Of a stretch of DNA of 64,000 bases, positions 1 through 11,231 are shown piece by piece. This DNA is from Pyrenochaeta sp. MPI-SDFR-AT-0127. Its lineage: Eukaryota; Ascomycota; Dothideomycetes; Pleosporales; Cucurbitariaceae. The DNA lies in NCBI GenBank assembly GCA_020747015.1, contig JAGTJM010000026.1, forward strand, positions 186,001 through 250,000, written 5' to 3'. The stretch's first letter is position 1. Every line of letters starts with the position of its first letter. The notes under the pieces were generated by a model. That model saw nothing but the letters and a program-made list of their open reading frames with translations. It was not told where the DNA came from and did not search any database. A program made the translations under genes and the position numbers.

Positions 1-544
1 GTTCCAATATCGTATTACTAGTTGGCATCAAACTGCAGCAATCATAAGACTGTGGAATTATGGGGTCTTTGAAGGTCAGTATGGGACATCAAAGTCTCAC
101 ATTAAGCATGCAGAAAACAATGAGTTGTTCCACGAGAAAAGTACCGCTGTGCCAGAGGAGACTGAGATTTATACCAGAGAGTAACAGAGATGCGCATTGA
201 CAACACCGGCTTCCTAGAGGATCCTTAAAGCGAGCTAAGCTGACACAAGATACGTGATGAAGTATCTTCGAGAGCAGATTTGACCCAGATTAAGCAAAAA
301 AGAGGGTTCTGGGTAACTGACAAGCAGAGTCAATGGTTAGCTACTGTCAATGCTCGTCATTTCCAGACAAATGCTCCAAAATATAGTGCAGCTCAGAAAA
401 GCTAAGTGTGTGAGGAGAGGCAGAGAAGATACTACTTTAATAATTAGTGGCATAGTCTACTCTATGGAGAGGAATACAATGTGTACTTGGTGTCTCATGT
501 ACCATCCATCAACCTTTACGACATATTCTCCGTCACATTAAATT
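1..544. other. Leading non-coding stretch
   Basis: No frame here has protein-like composition beyond about 60 residues and nothing matches a family I know. It lies 3' of the RTA1-like gene on the minus strand and may hold its 3' UTR. Confidence 0.4.
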
Positions 545-1581
545 CTATTTCTCGACCCTGGAAACCTCAACTGGCAGGCTTCTCTTGCGTCCATACCAGT
601 ATCTTGTGCTCTTCTGCACACTCCTCGCATCCAACGCCTCTCTAAAGCAGAATCCCGGGTGGAAAATATTCAATGCCAACACTGCGGCAACTACTACCGC
701 ACCCTCAAGCCCGATAAAGTACTTTTGGGTCTTCATCAAGTGACCGCTCCACCCCTCACTCAGCTCTGCAACACGGTACACACATCGTGTAAAGATGCAG
801 AGTGTCGAGAACGACAGGGCAACAAGAAAGCCCTTGAAGACCCAGGATCCGCGAAGCTTTGCATGTCGGGGATCGAGAGCAGATTCTGCCCCGAAGTGTG
901 AGATGCGACGGTATGTGTTGAACGCAAAGTCGAGAGCGAGTATAATGAAGACCAAGAGAGTGAAAACTTGCACTGCGAGGCCTGCAATCATGACGTTGTT
1001 TCCAAACTCTGGGTCCTCGCCGGCGTGTGTCTTTGCGCTGGCAATACCTCCACCGATGGCTTGCAAGATGAGCGAGACAAAGTCGCAGGGAATGAAGATG
1101 CGAGGATATGAGAGGGGTTTGATACGCGAGTTTTCTGGGCCAAAGGTGGTGACGATTCTAGAGAGACAGAGGTAAATTCCTGCGGCGAGGAAAGCAGGGC
1201 CGATAGTGAGGCAGACGATTTGTATAAGGAATGGGTGCTTATATATGTTAGCTTCATGTTTGTGCCACATTGTTTTGATATGTCGGTGATGGAGCATGAT
1301 TCTGCATGACTTGATTGACATACCTCATGGAACAGATCATTATATGCTAGTACGCGCCCGACATATCCAATAACTTCCAAAGCACACCCAGACACCATGG
1401 CGATTGTGAAGCCCAACCATCTTTTACCCACAATCCCCTAAGCTATAAAGGCAAGCGTAGAAATGCCGAATAGTACAGTGAAGGCAATGTTTGCGGTATA
1501 GGACGGACGATAGCCCCAGTATGACCATTCGAGCTTGCAGGTCTCGTAGGTACAGGTGTCGCGCCAGTTTGGATCAGACAT
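545..1581 (-). pseudogene. RTA1-family lipid-translocating membrane protein, in-frame stop at codon 48
   Basis: RTA1/RTM1-like proteins are fungal seven-helix membrane proteins linked to lipid translocation and resistance to toxic compounds. Exon 1 (1581-1324) opens with a short polar head and the family pattern YRPS..AN.AF..LFG. Exon 2 (1237-545) carries IQIVCLTIGPAFLAAGIYL, the hallmark stretch, followed by PCDFVSLILQAIGGGIAS and the remaining helices. The intron (1323-1238) has a GTATGT donor, a CTAAC branch site and an AG acceptor, and joins in phase 0. The model gives 316 positions, normal for the family. Codon 48 (1440-1438) is TAG where relatives usually have Gln in the Q-G pair before the conserved K-R/S-W. 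The rest of the frame is intact. The stop could be a recent nonsense mutation, a sequence error or a polymorphism. The family call is firm; functional status is open. Confidence 0.85.
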
Positions 1582-2809
1582 GGTGATTTGAGATGTATTT
1601 TACAAAACTCGTGGGCTTTTGGTAATAAATTAGGGTAAATATAGTAGGTACAAAGGTGAAAATTTGACTAGATTAAGTATCTCGTGTTTCTTTGGGGACG
1701 GAAAATAGTTCAAACGATGCACTGATAGCTTCGGCCACAGCAGAGGTGTTATCACCACAATGTCACGACCAATCCACAGTAGAGCACTCATGCGCAAACT
1801 GAAGGGTAGGATGTCAGACTTGAGGCCGTGACGAGGAAGAGATACAGGCAAAGGAAGACAGCAACTACAATATAAATACAGTTCTTCGACTTGAAGTATA
1901 CTCAGGTCCGATCAACACCTCCGCCAAGATAATTACCAACACGACTGGGCATAAACCTAAGGCAGGATTTAAGATGCTTGATGCATGAACCCGTTGTCGA
2001 TCGAGGACCACGGGTCTAGAGTTAGACTTAGCCTCCATAATAGCCCACATGACATATACGAGTGTTGAGGCAAGTTGATTGGCAGGAATGACCGATGGCG
2101 TAGCTTACCAGAGGCAGCATCGCCAGGCATCCAGCTCGCTTAACATACTCTGTGCATCCAGATCGGACGCCTGAGCGAGGAATACCGTTCCGCATGCCGG
2201 CAAAAAAGGCTTCTCTTGTAGCAACGCAGTGATAGTTTTGGCTACCGGGACACATAGCTTTGTGAAGAGATTGCAGAGTATTCAAAAGTCGAATATTTTC
2301 TATATCGAAGATGTCATCTGTCGGATTGAGTGTGGTTTACAAGATATGGAGACGCGATACGCGACACGCGATCTACGATAGACGGCAATCAACCGATTTT
2401 ACCGCAGGGCCCCGCGCCATCGAACGGTGAAGTTGGTGGCACACGCACGGAACAGAAAAGGCGCCAAAGAGAAGAATTTATTGTACACTGTTGCAACGTT
2501 GGTCAGACGGAGTACGGCGAAGCATGCCGACTGATGAAGGGAAGACGGTACAACACAATGAAATGCAATCCTTTGAACGCCATGTTCACAATCCAGGTAG
2601 TCTTCTCTATTGAGACAGGTTTGTCGAAGGCAGGGGATATCCAAGCTCGAGGTCTGCCCCACAGTGGTGTGTCAGTGACGAATTGAACGTCTTGATTGTG
2701 TTTGAACGATGCTGCATCTCCTGAAGGTGCTACGTAATCAAGTGCGGTCGCACCAGACGCAAAGGCCCGCGTGCTTAGAAATACAAAGCATGGCTGGGTG
2801 CTTTTGACT
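1582..2809. other. Fragmentary open frames, possible membrane-gene remnant
   Basis: The minus strand has three short protein-like pieces, at about 2285-2110, 2050-1866 and 1851-1631. The middle piece contains a hydrophobic run (NPALGLCPVVLVIILAEVLIG) that could be a membrane helix, and GTAAGC at about 2107 looks like a donor. I could not connect the pieces into one frame or recognise a family. It may be a decayed gene for a polytopic membrane protein, or chance open frames. Confidence 0.25.
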
Positions 2810-3552
2810 TTATGTGATCACCGTAGGCTGGGGTGGTGGTGGTGGTGGTGGCTCGAGTCTTGTATTCTCGGCCATCATCCGACTAAAAGCGATACCAACG
2901 CCCTCGATGACAGCGAGCAGGACGGCGCATCCAATGGCATTGTTACGCATAGCCCTCGCTCCACCTCGAACAGCAAGAGCACCACCTGTTAAAAATCCAC
3001 CAAAGATAGCGTTCCAGGGGTCTTCTTTCTTTCTATCAGAACGTTAGCCGTGTTCTAGTATTGCGAGCACCAAGTCGGTGTTTGCATTTGAGTAAACGGA
3101 GAGTATCCGCACCGGATGCCTTTCACGGCACAGTCGAAAGTACTGAATAGGCCACCCTACGAGACGGGAAATATCAAGTCAGTGTTTAGTGCATGTAGTT
3201 TGTGCGTAAACACGTACCCATACACCAAAGTTCCCACCCAAGACTGGGGATCGCGCCTTCATAGCTGTAATAGAACCGATGCGTCGTTCGCCGTAAGGCG
3301 AATTACTGGAACATATTTCAGTTGATCCCACTTGTACACGGCGAGTGTTTGGATCCTACCGAAAGCCCTTTACGCCATGCCAAACGGCTCCTCCGATCGC
3401 CTAGGCGTGCTGTTAGATTTTTGAAGCACCACGGGTGACGTAGCCAAGCGGTCGCAATCGATAAGAGGGGTACATACACCCATGCAGAAGGCACCGCCAA
3501 AGTCGCTCAGTGCGACCCATGGACATGGGTCCCGACTGTGGTCCATGGACAT
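2810..3552 (-). CDS. TIM17: Mitochondrial inner-membrane translocase subunit TIM17
   Basis: TIM17 is a core subunit of the TIM23 complex that imports presequence proteins into or across the inner mitochondrial membrane. Five exons splice in frame: 3552-3478, 3400-3360, 3305-3218, 3156-3113 and 3032-2810, giving 156 residues, the usual fungal length. The N-terminus has the DHSRDPCPWV start and GGAFCMG, followed by GGAVWHGVKGFRNSPYGERR and then the KKEDPWN..F.GFLTGGALAVRGG segment. The C-terminal helix AIGCAVLLAVIEGVGIAF is typical. Four glycine-rich helices are expected. The tail is unusual: after RMMAEN it has a run of seven prolines encoded by a CAC/CCA-rich tract. Donors are GTATGT, GTAGGA, GTACGT and GTGCGG; the last is weak but gives the conserved KGIRKKEDP join. 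Identity is certain from sequence. Confidence 0.95.
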
Positions 3553-5177
3553 TGTGGAGTGTCATGAAGCTTGAGTGTTATTAGCTCCGGAGCTTTCGAT
3601 GTCTGGCATGCGGGGTTGGCAAGCTGCCCTAAGATGCAGGAACCAGGGAGATCATCGGAAAACATTCACCCGCCCGCCGAGCAACTCCTGCGCCATCTTG
3701 ACTTTCCTGGTTGCTGGAACATACACGAGATTTGTTGATCGTCATGGATTCTTTGGTGGCCATGGGATTGTAGATTTGGGTGCCTGGTCTATGGGTGTGG
3801 CGGCTGAACACAATGCTGGAGGGGCTAATTCTGCAACAATGGAAGAAAAGCAACCATATGCAAGTCAGCCAGATAGCAATCATGTAGTAAGTTTTCGATA
3901 TGCCAGCTGCACTTGTTCTGTCAGACACAAGCCGGGCAAATGAAAGTGGGTTCTGATTGACACCAAACGTGTACACTTCTGAGTGCAGGTTACATGTTTC
4001 TTGCAAGACCGACAATCCTGTCGTAACTCTGGAAGCTGACTCGATTCTATCAAATGACGTTGATTTCAACCATCTGAAGCAATAGGATGGTCACAGAGAG
4101 ACGAACGTGGTAGCACATTAGCCTGTGTTCGTTGCTCCCTTCACCAGCCTGAAGCGTAGGCCTCCTCAGCGAGCGTCAGTGCCACGGAATGATAATCGGG
4201 ACGTTCCGAGACTCCCAAGTTATGCCTGGGAGAGAGATATCAGGAAATTGTGAAGCGACGCGGAGGACTGAAGAGCAAAGGCAGCCCTGTGGCGACTTGG
4301 ATGGCAACAGAGCACCTTTGGCAGGACACTTGGAGTTGGGAGAAGCATAGCAGGGCCCAGTTGTCATTCGAGGGAGACCAAATCAGGAGCCATTACCAAT
4401 CCTCTTTGGCTGTTAGCGTCCCCAGCACGGGCACTGCGAGACGATATGCACGTCTACGTCGGCCTCCTTCAACAGCTCTACAGACATATCGTCACCCTTT
4501 GCGATATTGCCCCCTCTCTATAGCCCCACATTGCCCTCCCAACCTCAAGAGTCTGGCCTGCTGGTAGGCGTCCTGCTTTGGCGAGCTTCGTGGCCACATC
4601 ACTGCGCCTACGCGCGTCTTGGCGTGGGCGAACTACAATCGCTTGTCTTCGGGTATCGACACCTTGACCGTCGCTGTCCTCCTTCCGACCACACCTGAGT
4701 CGTCTTTTGGATTGAGTAAGTTGTTGGTTTTGGGTTCCCCCGGTCCTGTGGTTCACTTGCGGTCCTGTCAATCAGATACCGAGGAATAGAGGGGCTCCGA
4801 CGTCCGCTAACTGCCACCAGTCCCGTCCCTTCGTGTGGCGCACAACACCCTCGAAATAGGTGCGTAGAGCTTTCAAGACCCCAAGGACCCCGCCCAGGTG
4901 TACGGGCAAGGCGCGAGGAATACTCTGGGAATATCTACACGAGGGCGGTGGACGCTTCCTGCACGCGGACGCTAATGTGGGATGACTAGGCACAGTAGAA
5001 GAGCATCTTGGAATTGTTTGGGAAGCGACGAGTACAACGCCATCTGGATAGATAGGCGTTGTAGGGAAGGATTGCCACTATGGCAGCGGCGACTGCGGGT
5101 AAGCACCGGAAGTCGTTGTGGGCTCCCCACAGCGCCCTTCTACCTTTTTCTTTTTCTGCACCCTGACAGCACACGAC
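3553..5177. other. Intergenic stretch between divergent genes
   Basis: TIM17 starts at the left edge and reads left; the next gene starts at the right edge and reads right. Open frames here are short, overlapping on both strands and without recognisable motifs. The GC-rich right half probably holds the 5' leader of the gene starting at 5178. Confidence 0.4.
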
Positions 5178-7011
5178 ATGTCTCGTATGGGCCTGCTTCC
5201 TGCTCTCTCCACATATCTGACATCGCTTCTTCCCTACGCAGGCTACGAGTGGAGCCGCTCTTCGCCGCTGCGCTCCTCGCCCGACACCTCGTCTTCCATG
5301 TACCCCGACCGGCCCATTCGCCCGCTGCCCACACGCTCTCTGCGCGCCCGATTGTCCCCCGAGCAAGCCGATACTTTGGTGTTCCCGAATAACCCCCCTC
5401 GACTGGCCCACTCTTCAACTTTCCCTACTCGGCCAACGAGCGTGGAAACAGGTCTCTCCGGACCGGCGAGAATGACCACCATGCTTGCCACTGTGGGCAT
5501 ACTCACTCGGAGGTAGAGAGCGAAGAGGAAGAAGACGAGCGTCATGGGCCGTTGCCTTCCTCACCCAGCTACCAGTACAGCAGACATTTGCCTGGCAAAT
5601 CCGTGGCGGGCGTGACCGGTGCCTACGCCAAACCAGGCTCCACTGCGTCTTCAGTGGACGGCTACGAGTCCTTTGAGAATACGAATAACAAGAAGAAGCG
5701 CAAGATCCCGAACATGGGCAGCAACACCTCACATCATACAAATCTCTCGGCAGACCTGGCAAGCATGGGCATTGCACATGGACATGAAGCAGGCGCGATC
5801 GACGACGGGGATGGGCCTGGACGCTACTACGGCTCGGCTCCATCTACACCCCAGCACAACGGCAGCTCGGGGACAGGCATATCAGGCGCAGGCAGAGGGC
5901 GTTTTGGGCGATCTGGCTCTGGCCGGTCAGAGAGGCGCATTTTGGGCAACTCGACCAATCTCGCCAACGCCAAAGCAAGCAGCAAACGTACGGTGTCACC
6001 TCGGGAAATGATACGTTTTACACTCAAAATGTCCGTGCGCTGACTATTTATTTTCTAGGACCATCGGAGCAGAGCGGCATCATCTCGACTGCCATCGCCA
6101 ATGCACAGGCAACCCCGCCGCCCCAGGGCAACGAGAACGTGAGCTTGTTGCACCAGGAAGCCGCGAAGAACAGCGCGAACAAGACACAGTTTACCTTCAC
6201 GTGTGGGTCGGATTCGGCAAACAAGATGGTTTGGCCAGGCCAGGAAAACGGGCCTTATCCCCAACCGCCTGGCGCATATCCCACGACTGCAATTCCTCTG
6301 CCCCACCCCCAGACTGCCCGCGCTCGCCCACCTGTCCGCCCGGACGCCCCAATGGTGTCCACACAGGGCACGCAAACGAGTCCGAGCATGAACGGTGCAG
6401 GTGTATACCCTTCCGCGAACAAGAACGCTCCACCTCCAAAGGGTGCCCAGCCACAGCAACAGGCGCCTCCCCCTCGAAAACCCCGACGTAGCGCGAGTAA
6501 ACTGTATGAATACGCTGCCCGTAAGCGTCAGATTCAGCAAGAATATGCAAACTTTCACAATCCCCCAAGTCAGCCATGGATATGCGAGTTCTGCGAATAT
6601 GAAGACATATTTGGTCACAAACCCAAAGCCTTAATGAGACAGTACGAAATCAAGGACAGGAAAGAACGGAAGCGAATAGCCGAGAAACGTCGGCTCTTAG
6701 AGAAAGCTAGGATGAAAGGAAGGAAGGGCAAAAAGACCAGCAAGAAGGCACAAAACAATGCCAACAACGCCCAGAACAACCAAAACCCTCCCTCGGGTGG
6801 TTATGATCGACATGCCGACGACGGGTCACTAGAACAGGACGAGGAGTACTATGAAGATGATGGCTATGACGATGTTCCACCTACACCACCATCTCAGTGC
6901 CAGTACGGTTGCCAACACCATCCGCATCCTCCACATCCTCCACAAAAAGTACCTGGCATACCCCCGGGTGTTCCTCGAATGGGTGGGTCGCCTATTGCCA
7001 ATGGTGCTTAG
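5178..7011 (+). CDS. Conserved fungal protein with basic CxxC region, frameshifted
   Basis: This is a hypothetical protein of a kind I recall as conserved in filamentous ascomycetes; its function is unknown to me. Exon 1 (5178-5987) starts MSRMGLLPALSTYL and exon 2 (6059-7011) follows a 71-nt intron with GTACGG donor and CTAG acceptor. The first 72 codons read in one frame, then the protein-like frame moves by one base; an extra C in the C6 run at 5393-5398 would restore a single frame. The middle is low complexity (Ser, Gly, Pro, Asn) with an acidic patch near 5517-5545. The conserved part is near 6490-6740: WICEFCEYE.IFG, then a highly basic stretch rich in ERKR and KGRKGKK, suggesting a zinc-binding or nucleic-acid-binding segment (inference). 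The tail has acidic and His/Pro-rich runs. About 587 residues if repaired. Confidence 0.7.
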
Positions 7012-8130
7012 CATCTGGACAAGACGGGGTGGGCCGTCCTTGTTCTTGCATTGTGTCTTTTTACTCTCTCTCTTTGTATTGCCATTATGATCGACGTTGC
7101 TGGGGTATTTCGTTGGATGCGGAGTTATGGTACTTTACGGATATCAAGTTTCGTGGAAGAAAAGGTCTTCCGAGGAATGCCATCAGCCTTGTAGGAGACT
7201 ATGGACGCTTTCTTGGAGGATTGTTTTCCGATCCACTCGCTGTCTAGGATAACTCAAGCACCACGCCTCTCAATTAGACCCCGATAACCAGTTCATGAGG
7301 CGTCTGTCCCCTTTTCGGTTTCCAGCGATTCAGCATCCCTTAGCATCCCCAGCATTGCCCGGAGCCCCTGTATATCCTGTCGTTTCCGCCATTCCCCCGA
7401 TCACGGCCTCTTCCCGAATCTCGAATCACTTCATCCAAAACAAATATGCCAACCTTCTCCACAACATTACACCCCACTCTTACACAATTCCCCAGAACCG
7501 ACTCGGAGACTTGAGAGGAACACTTCGATATGTCCTACCACAACGGACAATGTCACTTTGGACGTTTTAGATAGGCGAGAGGCAACATAAAGCTCTTTCT
7601 ACAGTCCATGCCAGACAGACTTGTGTTCCTAACCAACAACATTGGTCTGCATCAGGACCTTCTTGGAGTCACTAAATCTAGTTAGAAGCTAGCTATATGT
7701 AGTTTTAGGTTCATGATCATCAGTCCGCCTCACAACCTAACATCCTTTTAATCGTAAACTGTCACTTGTGACTGACAATCGACTAATTGTATTGCTCGTT
7801 ATGGAAGCCACTACGAGAAATACAGCATACGGAAGCATTCCGCTAACGACACTAAAGCTTACCAATGAAATACATGGAAGCTCCGCTGACCGCTCACAGC
7901 ACCGCTTGCGTGCATCATTCTGCCGGCGGAAAGACCCCACTTGTGCTGCATATGTAAGTACTGCAAGTATGTTGCATTGGCCAGTTTGAATCTCCATCAA
8001 TATCTTGACTTACTGATCAGCGTGAATTCTGACTACGCATTGCGTGCTTGCCCCTCTTGTTCATGTTCCCTTGCACTACACCGAAACCATTAGCTATTTC
8101 TTACGTCTAAGCAAGCGCTGTCACGGCGAT
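7012..8130. other. Intergenic stretch
   Basis: This lies between the 3' end of the CxxC protein gene and the start of the glutathione transferase gene. It holds the UTRs of both; no other gene was seen. Confidence 0.45.
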
Positions 8131-9381
8131 ATGTCGAGCAACGAGATCCACAAATATGGCAGAGATGATGGGTGGCATGGCGTAATCGAAGAAGGGGGAC
8201 AATTTCCACCCGAAAAAGATAGGTACCATTTATACATAGGTGAGCCTTCTTTATCTATCGTATTACCTGGAGGTCTTTCAATGTCTATTGCATTGCTCCC
8301 TGAAGTCCTCATCGGCCGTTCAAGAAAACTCCACCACTCCTATGGCTTAAGAAACACCGATGTTCACAATCAAGTATCGTGTCAGAAGTATAACTAATCG
8401 TTTACAGGACTTTTCTGTCCCTTCGCACACCGTGCGAACCTCGTGAGGCATCTCAAACACCTGACCTCCATCATCCCAATCTCCATTGTACGCCCGTATC
8501 CAAAGGGAGAGCCTGGATGGCGTTTCGACGAAACATATCCAAACGCGACACCCGATCACCTCTTTAACAGCCGTTTCATGCACCAAATCTACTTTCGCGA
8601 TGATCCAGCGTACAAGGGGAAGTACAGCGTGCCATTGCTTTGGGACAAGAAAACAAACAAGATTGTTAACAACGAGAGCGCAGAAATGCTGCGGTGGCTG
8701 CCACATGCGTTCGATTCGATTGTGAAAGATGAGGGCTTGAAGGAACTGGAATTCTACCCTCAAGAGTTGAAGGGGACGATTGACGAGATAAATCCATGGC
8801 TGACAAGTCTGATTTGCTCAGGCGTGTACAAATCTGGCTTTGTAAAGACGCAAGAGGATTACGAGAAGAATGTCGTTCCGCTCTTCGCGGCCCTCAACAA
8901 ACTCGAAGCACTGCTCCATTCCAACGGCGGTCCTTATATCCTAGGCAAACACCTAACTGAACTGGATCTACTGGCATACCCAACGATAGTTAGATTCGAC
9001 ACTGTGTATGTCCAGCACTTCAAGACGAATCTTGGCATAATACGACATGATTACCCTGTTCTCAATAATTGGCTCAAGAACCTGTATTGGAATGTGGAGG
9101 GCTTCAAGGAATCTACTAATTTTCAGCATATTAAGGAAAATGTGAGTATTTCTTTTTGTATATTAATACCGTCTATAATTCAAGGTATGGCAAATAAGTG
9201 GGGCGAAAGCTAACAGCGACACCAATAGTATACGAAGAGCCATGGAGATATAAATCCACTGGCCATCACGCCGTTGGGACCATACCCCGATGTAGAAGAG
9301 GGTTATGAGAGTGACTGGAGTAAGTTGAAGCCTGGAGAGGTGAGACATCCGAGGGTTTTGGAGGCGCAGAGTAAGCTGTGA
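8131..9381 (+). CDS. Xi-class glutathione transferase (glutathionyl-hydroquinone reductase, ECM4 type)
   Basis: Xi-class transferases use an active-site cysteine to reduce glutathionyl-(hydro)quinones and form mixed disulfides with glutathione. Three exons (8131-8239, 8408-9141, 9229-9381) join in frame to 331 residues, the normal size. The catalytic motif is LFCPFAHRANL at residues about 38-48; most relatives have CPWAHR, so Trp is Phe here. The downstream IVRPYPKGEPGWRF stretch and the SVPLLWDKKTNKIVNNES segment are the thioredoxin-fold landmarks of this class. The all-helical C-terminal half ends with the family-typical NP..ITPLGP segment. Intron donors are GTGAGC and GTGAGT; acceptors are ACAG and ATAG. 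Chosen start gives a polar leader ending just before the active site. It is probably cytosolic, since no targeting signal is obvious. Confidence 0.9.
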
Positions 9382-9496
9382 GATGCGCAAGGTTTGTTAT
9401 TGGGATAGCATCACATCATGCAGGAATGTAGTCATCTTTCGTAAATTTTAGAATTGCTATTGAAACCCCCTGTGTTTTATCATGAACGTAGGCCTC

Positions 9497-10654
9497 TCAA
9501 TTGCAACACTTAAGCTCCTCACACAATATACCACACGGCACTCCACACTTCTCGAAACTTGGTCTTGCTGTGCTTATCGTACTTGTTACTCCCGATATCA
9601 ACTCCCTGCTATCATTATCTCCCGCCACGGGAGCAGCTGCAAGTTCAGGCTGCAGTGTTGCCGAATGGATTCCATACGCATGCAAACACTGCGAGAAGAT
9701 CTTCGCTTTGCTCATGAAGCTGGCGATATCCGGGTCACTCACTACAATGTGTGCAGATGCAATCGCCTTCTTCTGATCTAGTCGCCAGACGTGCAGCTCA
9801 TGCACGCTCACGACGCCGGGGATTGATTCTAGGTCATGCTTGACGTCTTCGATCTTGACGCCTAGAGGTGCGGATTGCAGCAGGATTTTCCCAGACCGCT
9901 TTGTGAGCGGCACGGCGGAGATGAGAATCATGATGGCGATCCACATTGATACTGCTGGATCGGCATAGAAGCGGTTGGGAGACTTTACGAACCAGATTAT
10001 CACGGCGGAGATGATAACACCGATGTTGTTGATGGCGTCACCGAGGACGTGAATCAGGACACCCAAGATACCAAGATCCATTCCGTGCTTCTTGGGCTTC
10101 GCATCGAGATGCTTGTGGCCCCCGTGCGTAGGTGCTGGGTTTAGGTTCTCCTCGTCCCCGTCACTGCCATGCCCATGATCATGGTCATGTTCATGCAGGA
10201 ACAGGGCGCTGATGATGTTTAAGAATAAACCGATGCAGCCTACAATTAAAACAAGCTTGGGATTCTCCACATGCTCGATCGAGACAAAGCGTTCAATTGA
10301 TTGGAGGGCAATGCTCAGGCCTAGAGCGAGTAGAAATGCACCATTGAAGAAGGCACCCAGGAGTTGAGCGCGAGCCCATCCGAAGGAGAGATCTGCGGGA
10401 GAAGTCTTCCGCTCTGTGACGTGGACTGCTACGAGGGCGACTATAAAGCCGATGAGGTCGTTCAAATAGTGGAAGGCATCTGCTACAAGTGCTAGGGATT
10501 TGGTGTAGAAGCCGACTGAGATTTCGGCGAGGAAGAAGCTGAATGATATAACTATCACAGCCCGTAAACGAGTTTTTCGGGTGATTTGAAAGCGTCTATT
10601 CTGGTGCTCATGCTCATGCTCGTGATTGTGATTGTGATTGTGATCGTGAGCCAT
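9497..10654 (-). CDS. CDF-family zinc/cobalt transporter (Zrc1/Cot1-like)
   Basis: Cation diffusion facilitators of this type move zinc (and cobalt) from cytosol into vacuole or other organelles in exchange for protons. A single exon encodes 385 residues. The N-terminus is a His repeat (alternating H with D, N or E), and a second His/Asp cluster lies in the loop after helix IV near residues 150-180. The two metal-site motifs are visible: HYLND (H-x3-D) in helix II and HVLGD (H-x3-D) in helix V. About six membrane segments are followed by a cytosolic ferredoxin-like domain with PGVVSVHELHVWRLD. The C-terminal tail carries five cysteines in the last 17 residues (CGVPCG..CEELKCC), an extra possible metal site. 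Helix content and motifs make the family certain; vacuolar location is by analogy. Confidence 0.93.
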   Translation of the reverse strand: MAHDHNHNHNHEHEHEHQNRRFQITRKTRLRAVIVISFSFFLAEISVGFYTKSLALVADAFHYLNDLIGFIVALVAVHVTERKTSPADLSFGWARAQLLGAFFNGAFLLALGLSIALQSIERFVSIEHVENPKLVLIVGCIGLFLNIISALFLHEHDHDHGHGSDGDEENLNPAPTHGGHKHLDAKPKKHGMDLGILGVLIHVLGDAINNIGVIISAVIIWFVKSPNRFYADPAVSMWIAIMILISAVPLTKRSGKILLQSAPLGVKIEDVKHDLESIPGVVSVHELHVWRLDQKKAIASAHIVVSDPDIASFMSKAKIFSQCLHAYGIHSATLQPELAAAPVAGDNDSRELISGVTSTISTARPSFEKCGVPCGILCEELKCCN

Positions 10655-11231
10655 TGTGTTAGAAGAAGGATGGACAAGAAGAGGGTCGAGGTCAAAGAAA
10701 GCAACGTCTTTTAAGTAGGTAGTAGGGTTTGGAAATGGAAGAGGAAGTTAAAAATGAGTACCTGCCTCATTCGCAAACAAATATCCGTTGCACGAAATAT
10801 ACTATACAAACCTTGCACTCTTCGATAACATATCGTTTACTCTGCGACACGCCCCTGGTTGGGCATGCATCAAGCTTGTCACAACGGATAGTCACCGATC
10901 GCGCCTACCAACGAAAGCTACGATACGTGCGTGTGACGCATGCGCCACTTCCCGAACGGAAGGTGGAGAAGCTACCAATCTATAGCGAAGCGAGCGTGTA
11001 GGCGTCGGTTGGCGTTGAAGAGTAGCATCACATGATGGCGCGGAGGCCTAACGGAATAGAGTTTGGCGTCGGGGTTTGCCATCACCGCCTTTCCCCGTGG
11101 CCAGGCCCCTCCAGTGGTGCAAAATAATCTCTCAAGACTGCCATCCTTCACAAGTAAATCTCTCACACCTCTCAAGAATACCACATATATCTACACTTAC
11201 ACTCAGCAACTGACGACCAGTAATCTGCAAA
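10655..11231. other. Divergent promoter region
   Basis: This separates the CDF transporter (left) and the small zinc protein (right), which are transcribed apart from each other. CA- and CT-rich leader sequence precedes the right-hand ATG. No further gene was seen. Confidence 0.4.

Noticed and set aside
3629..4069. Minus-strand open frame of 146 residues upstream of TIM17
   Set aside because: Mixed composition, no motif, and equal-quality frames on the other strand.
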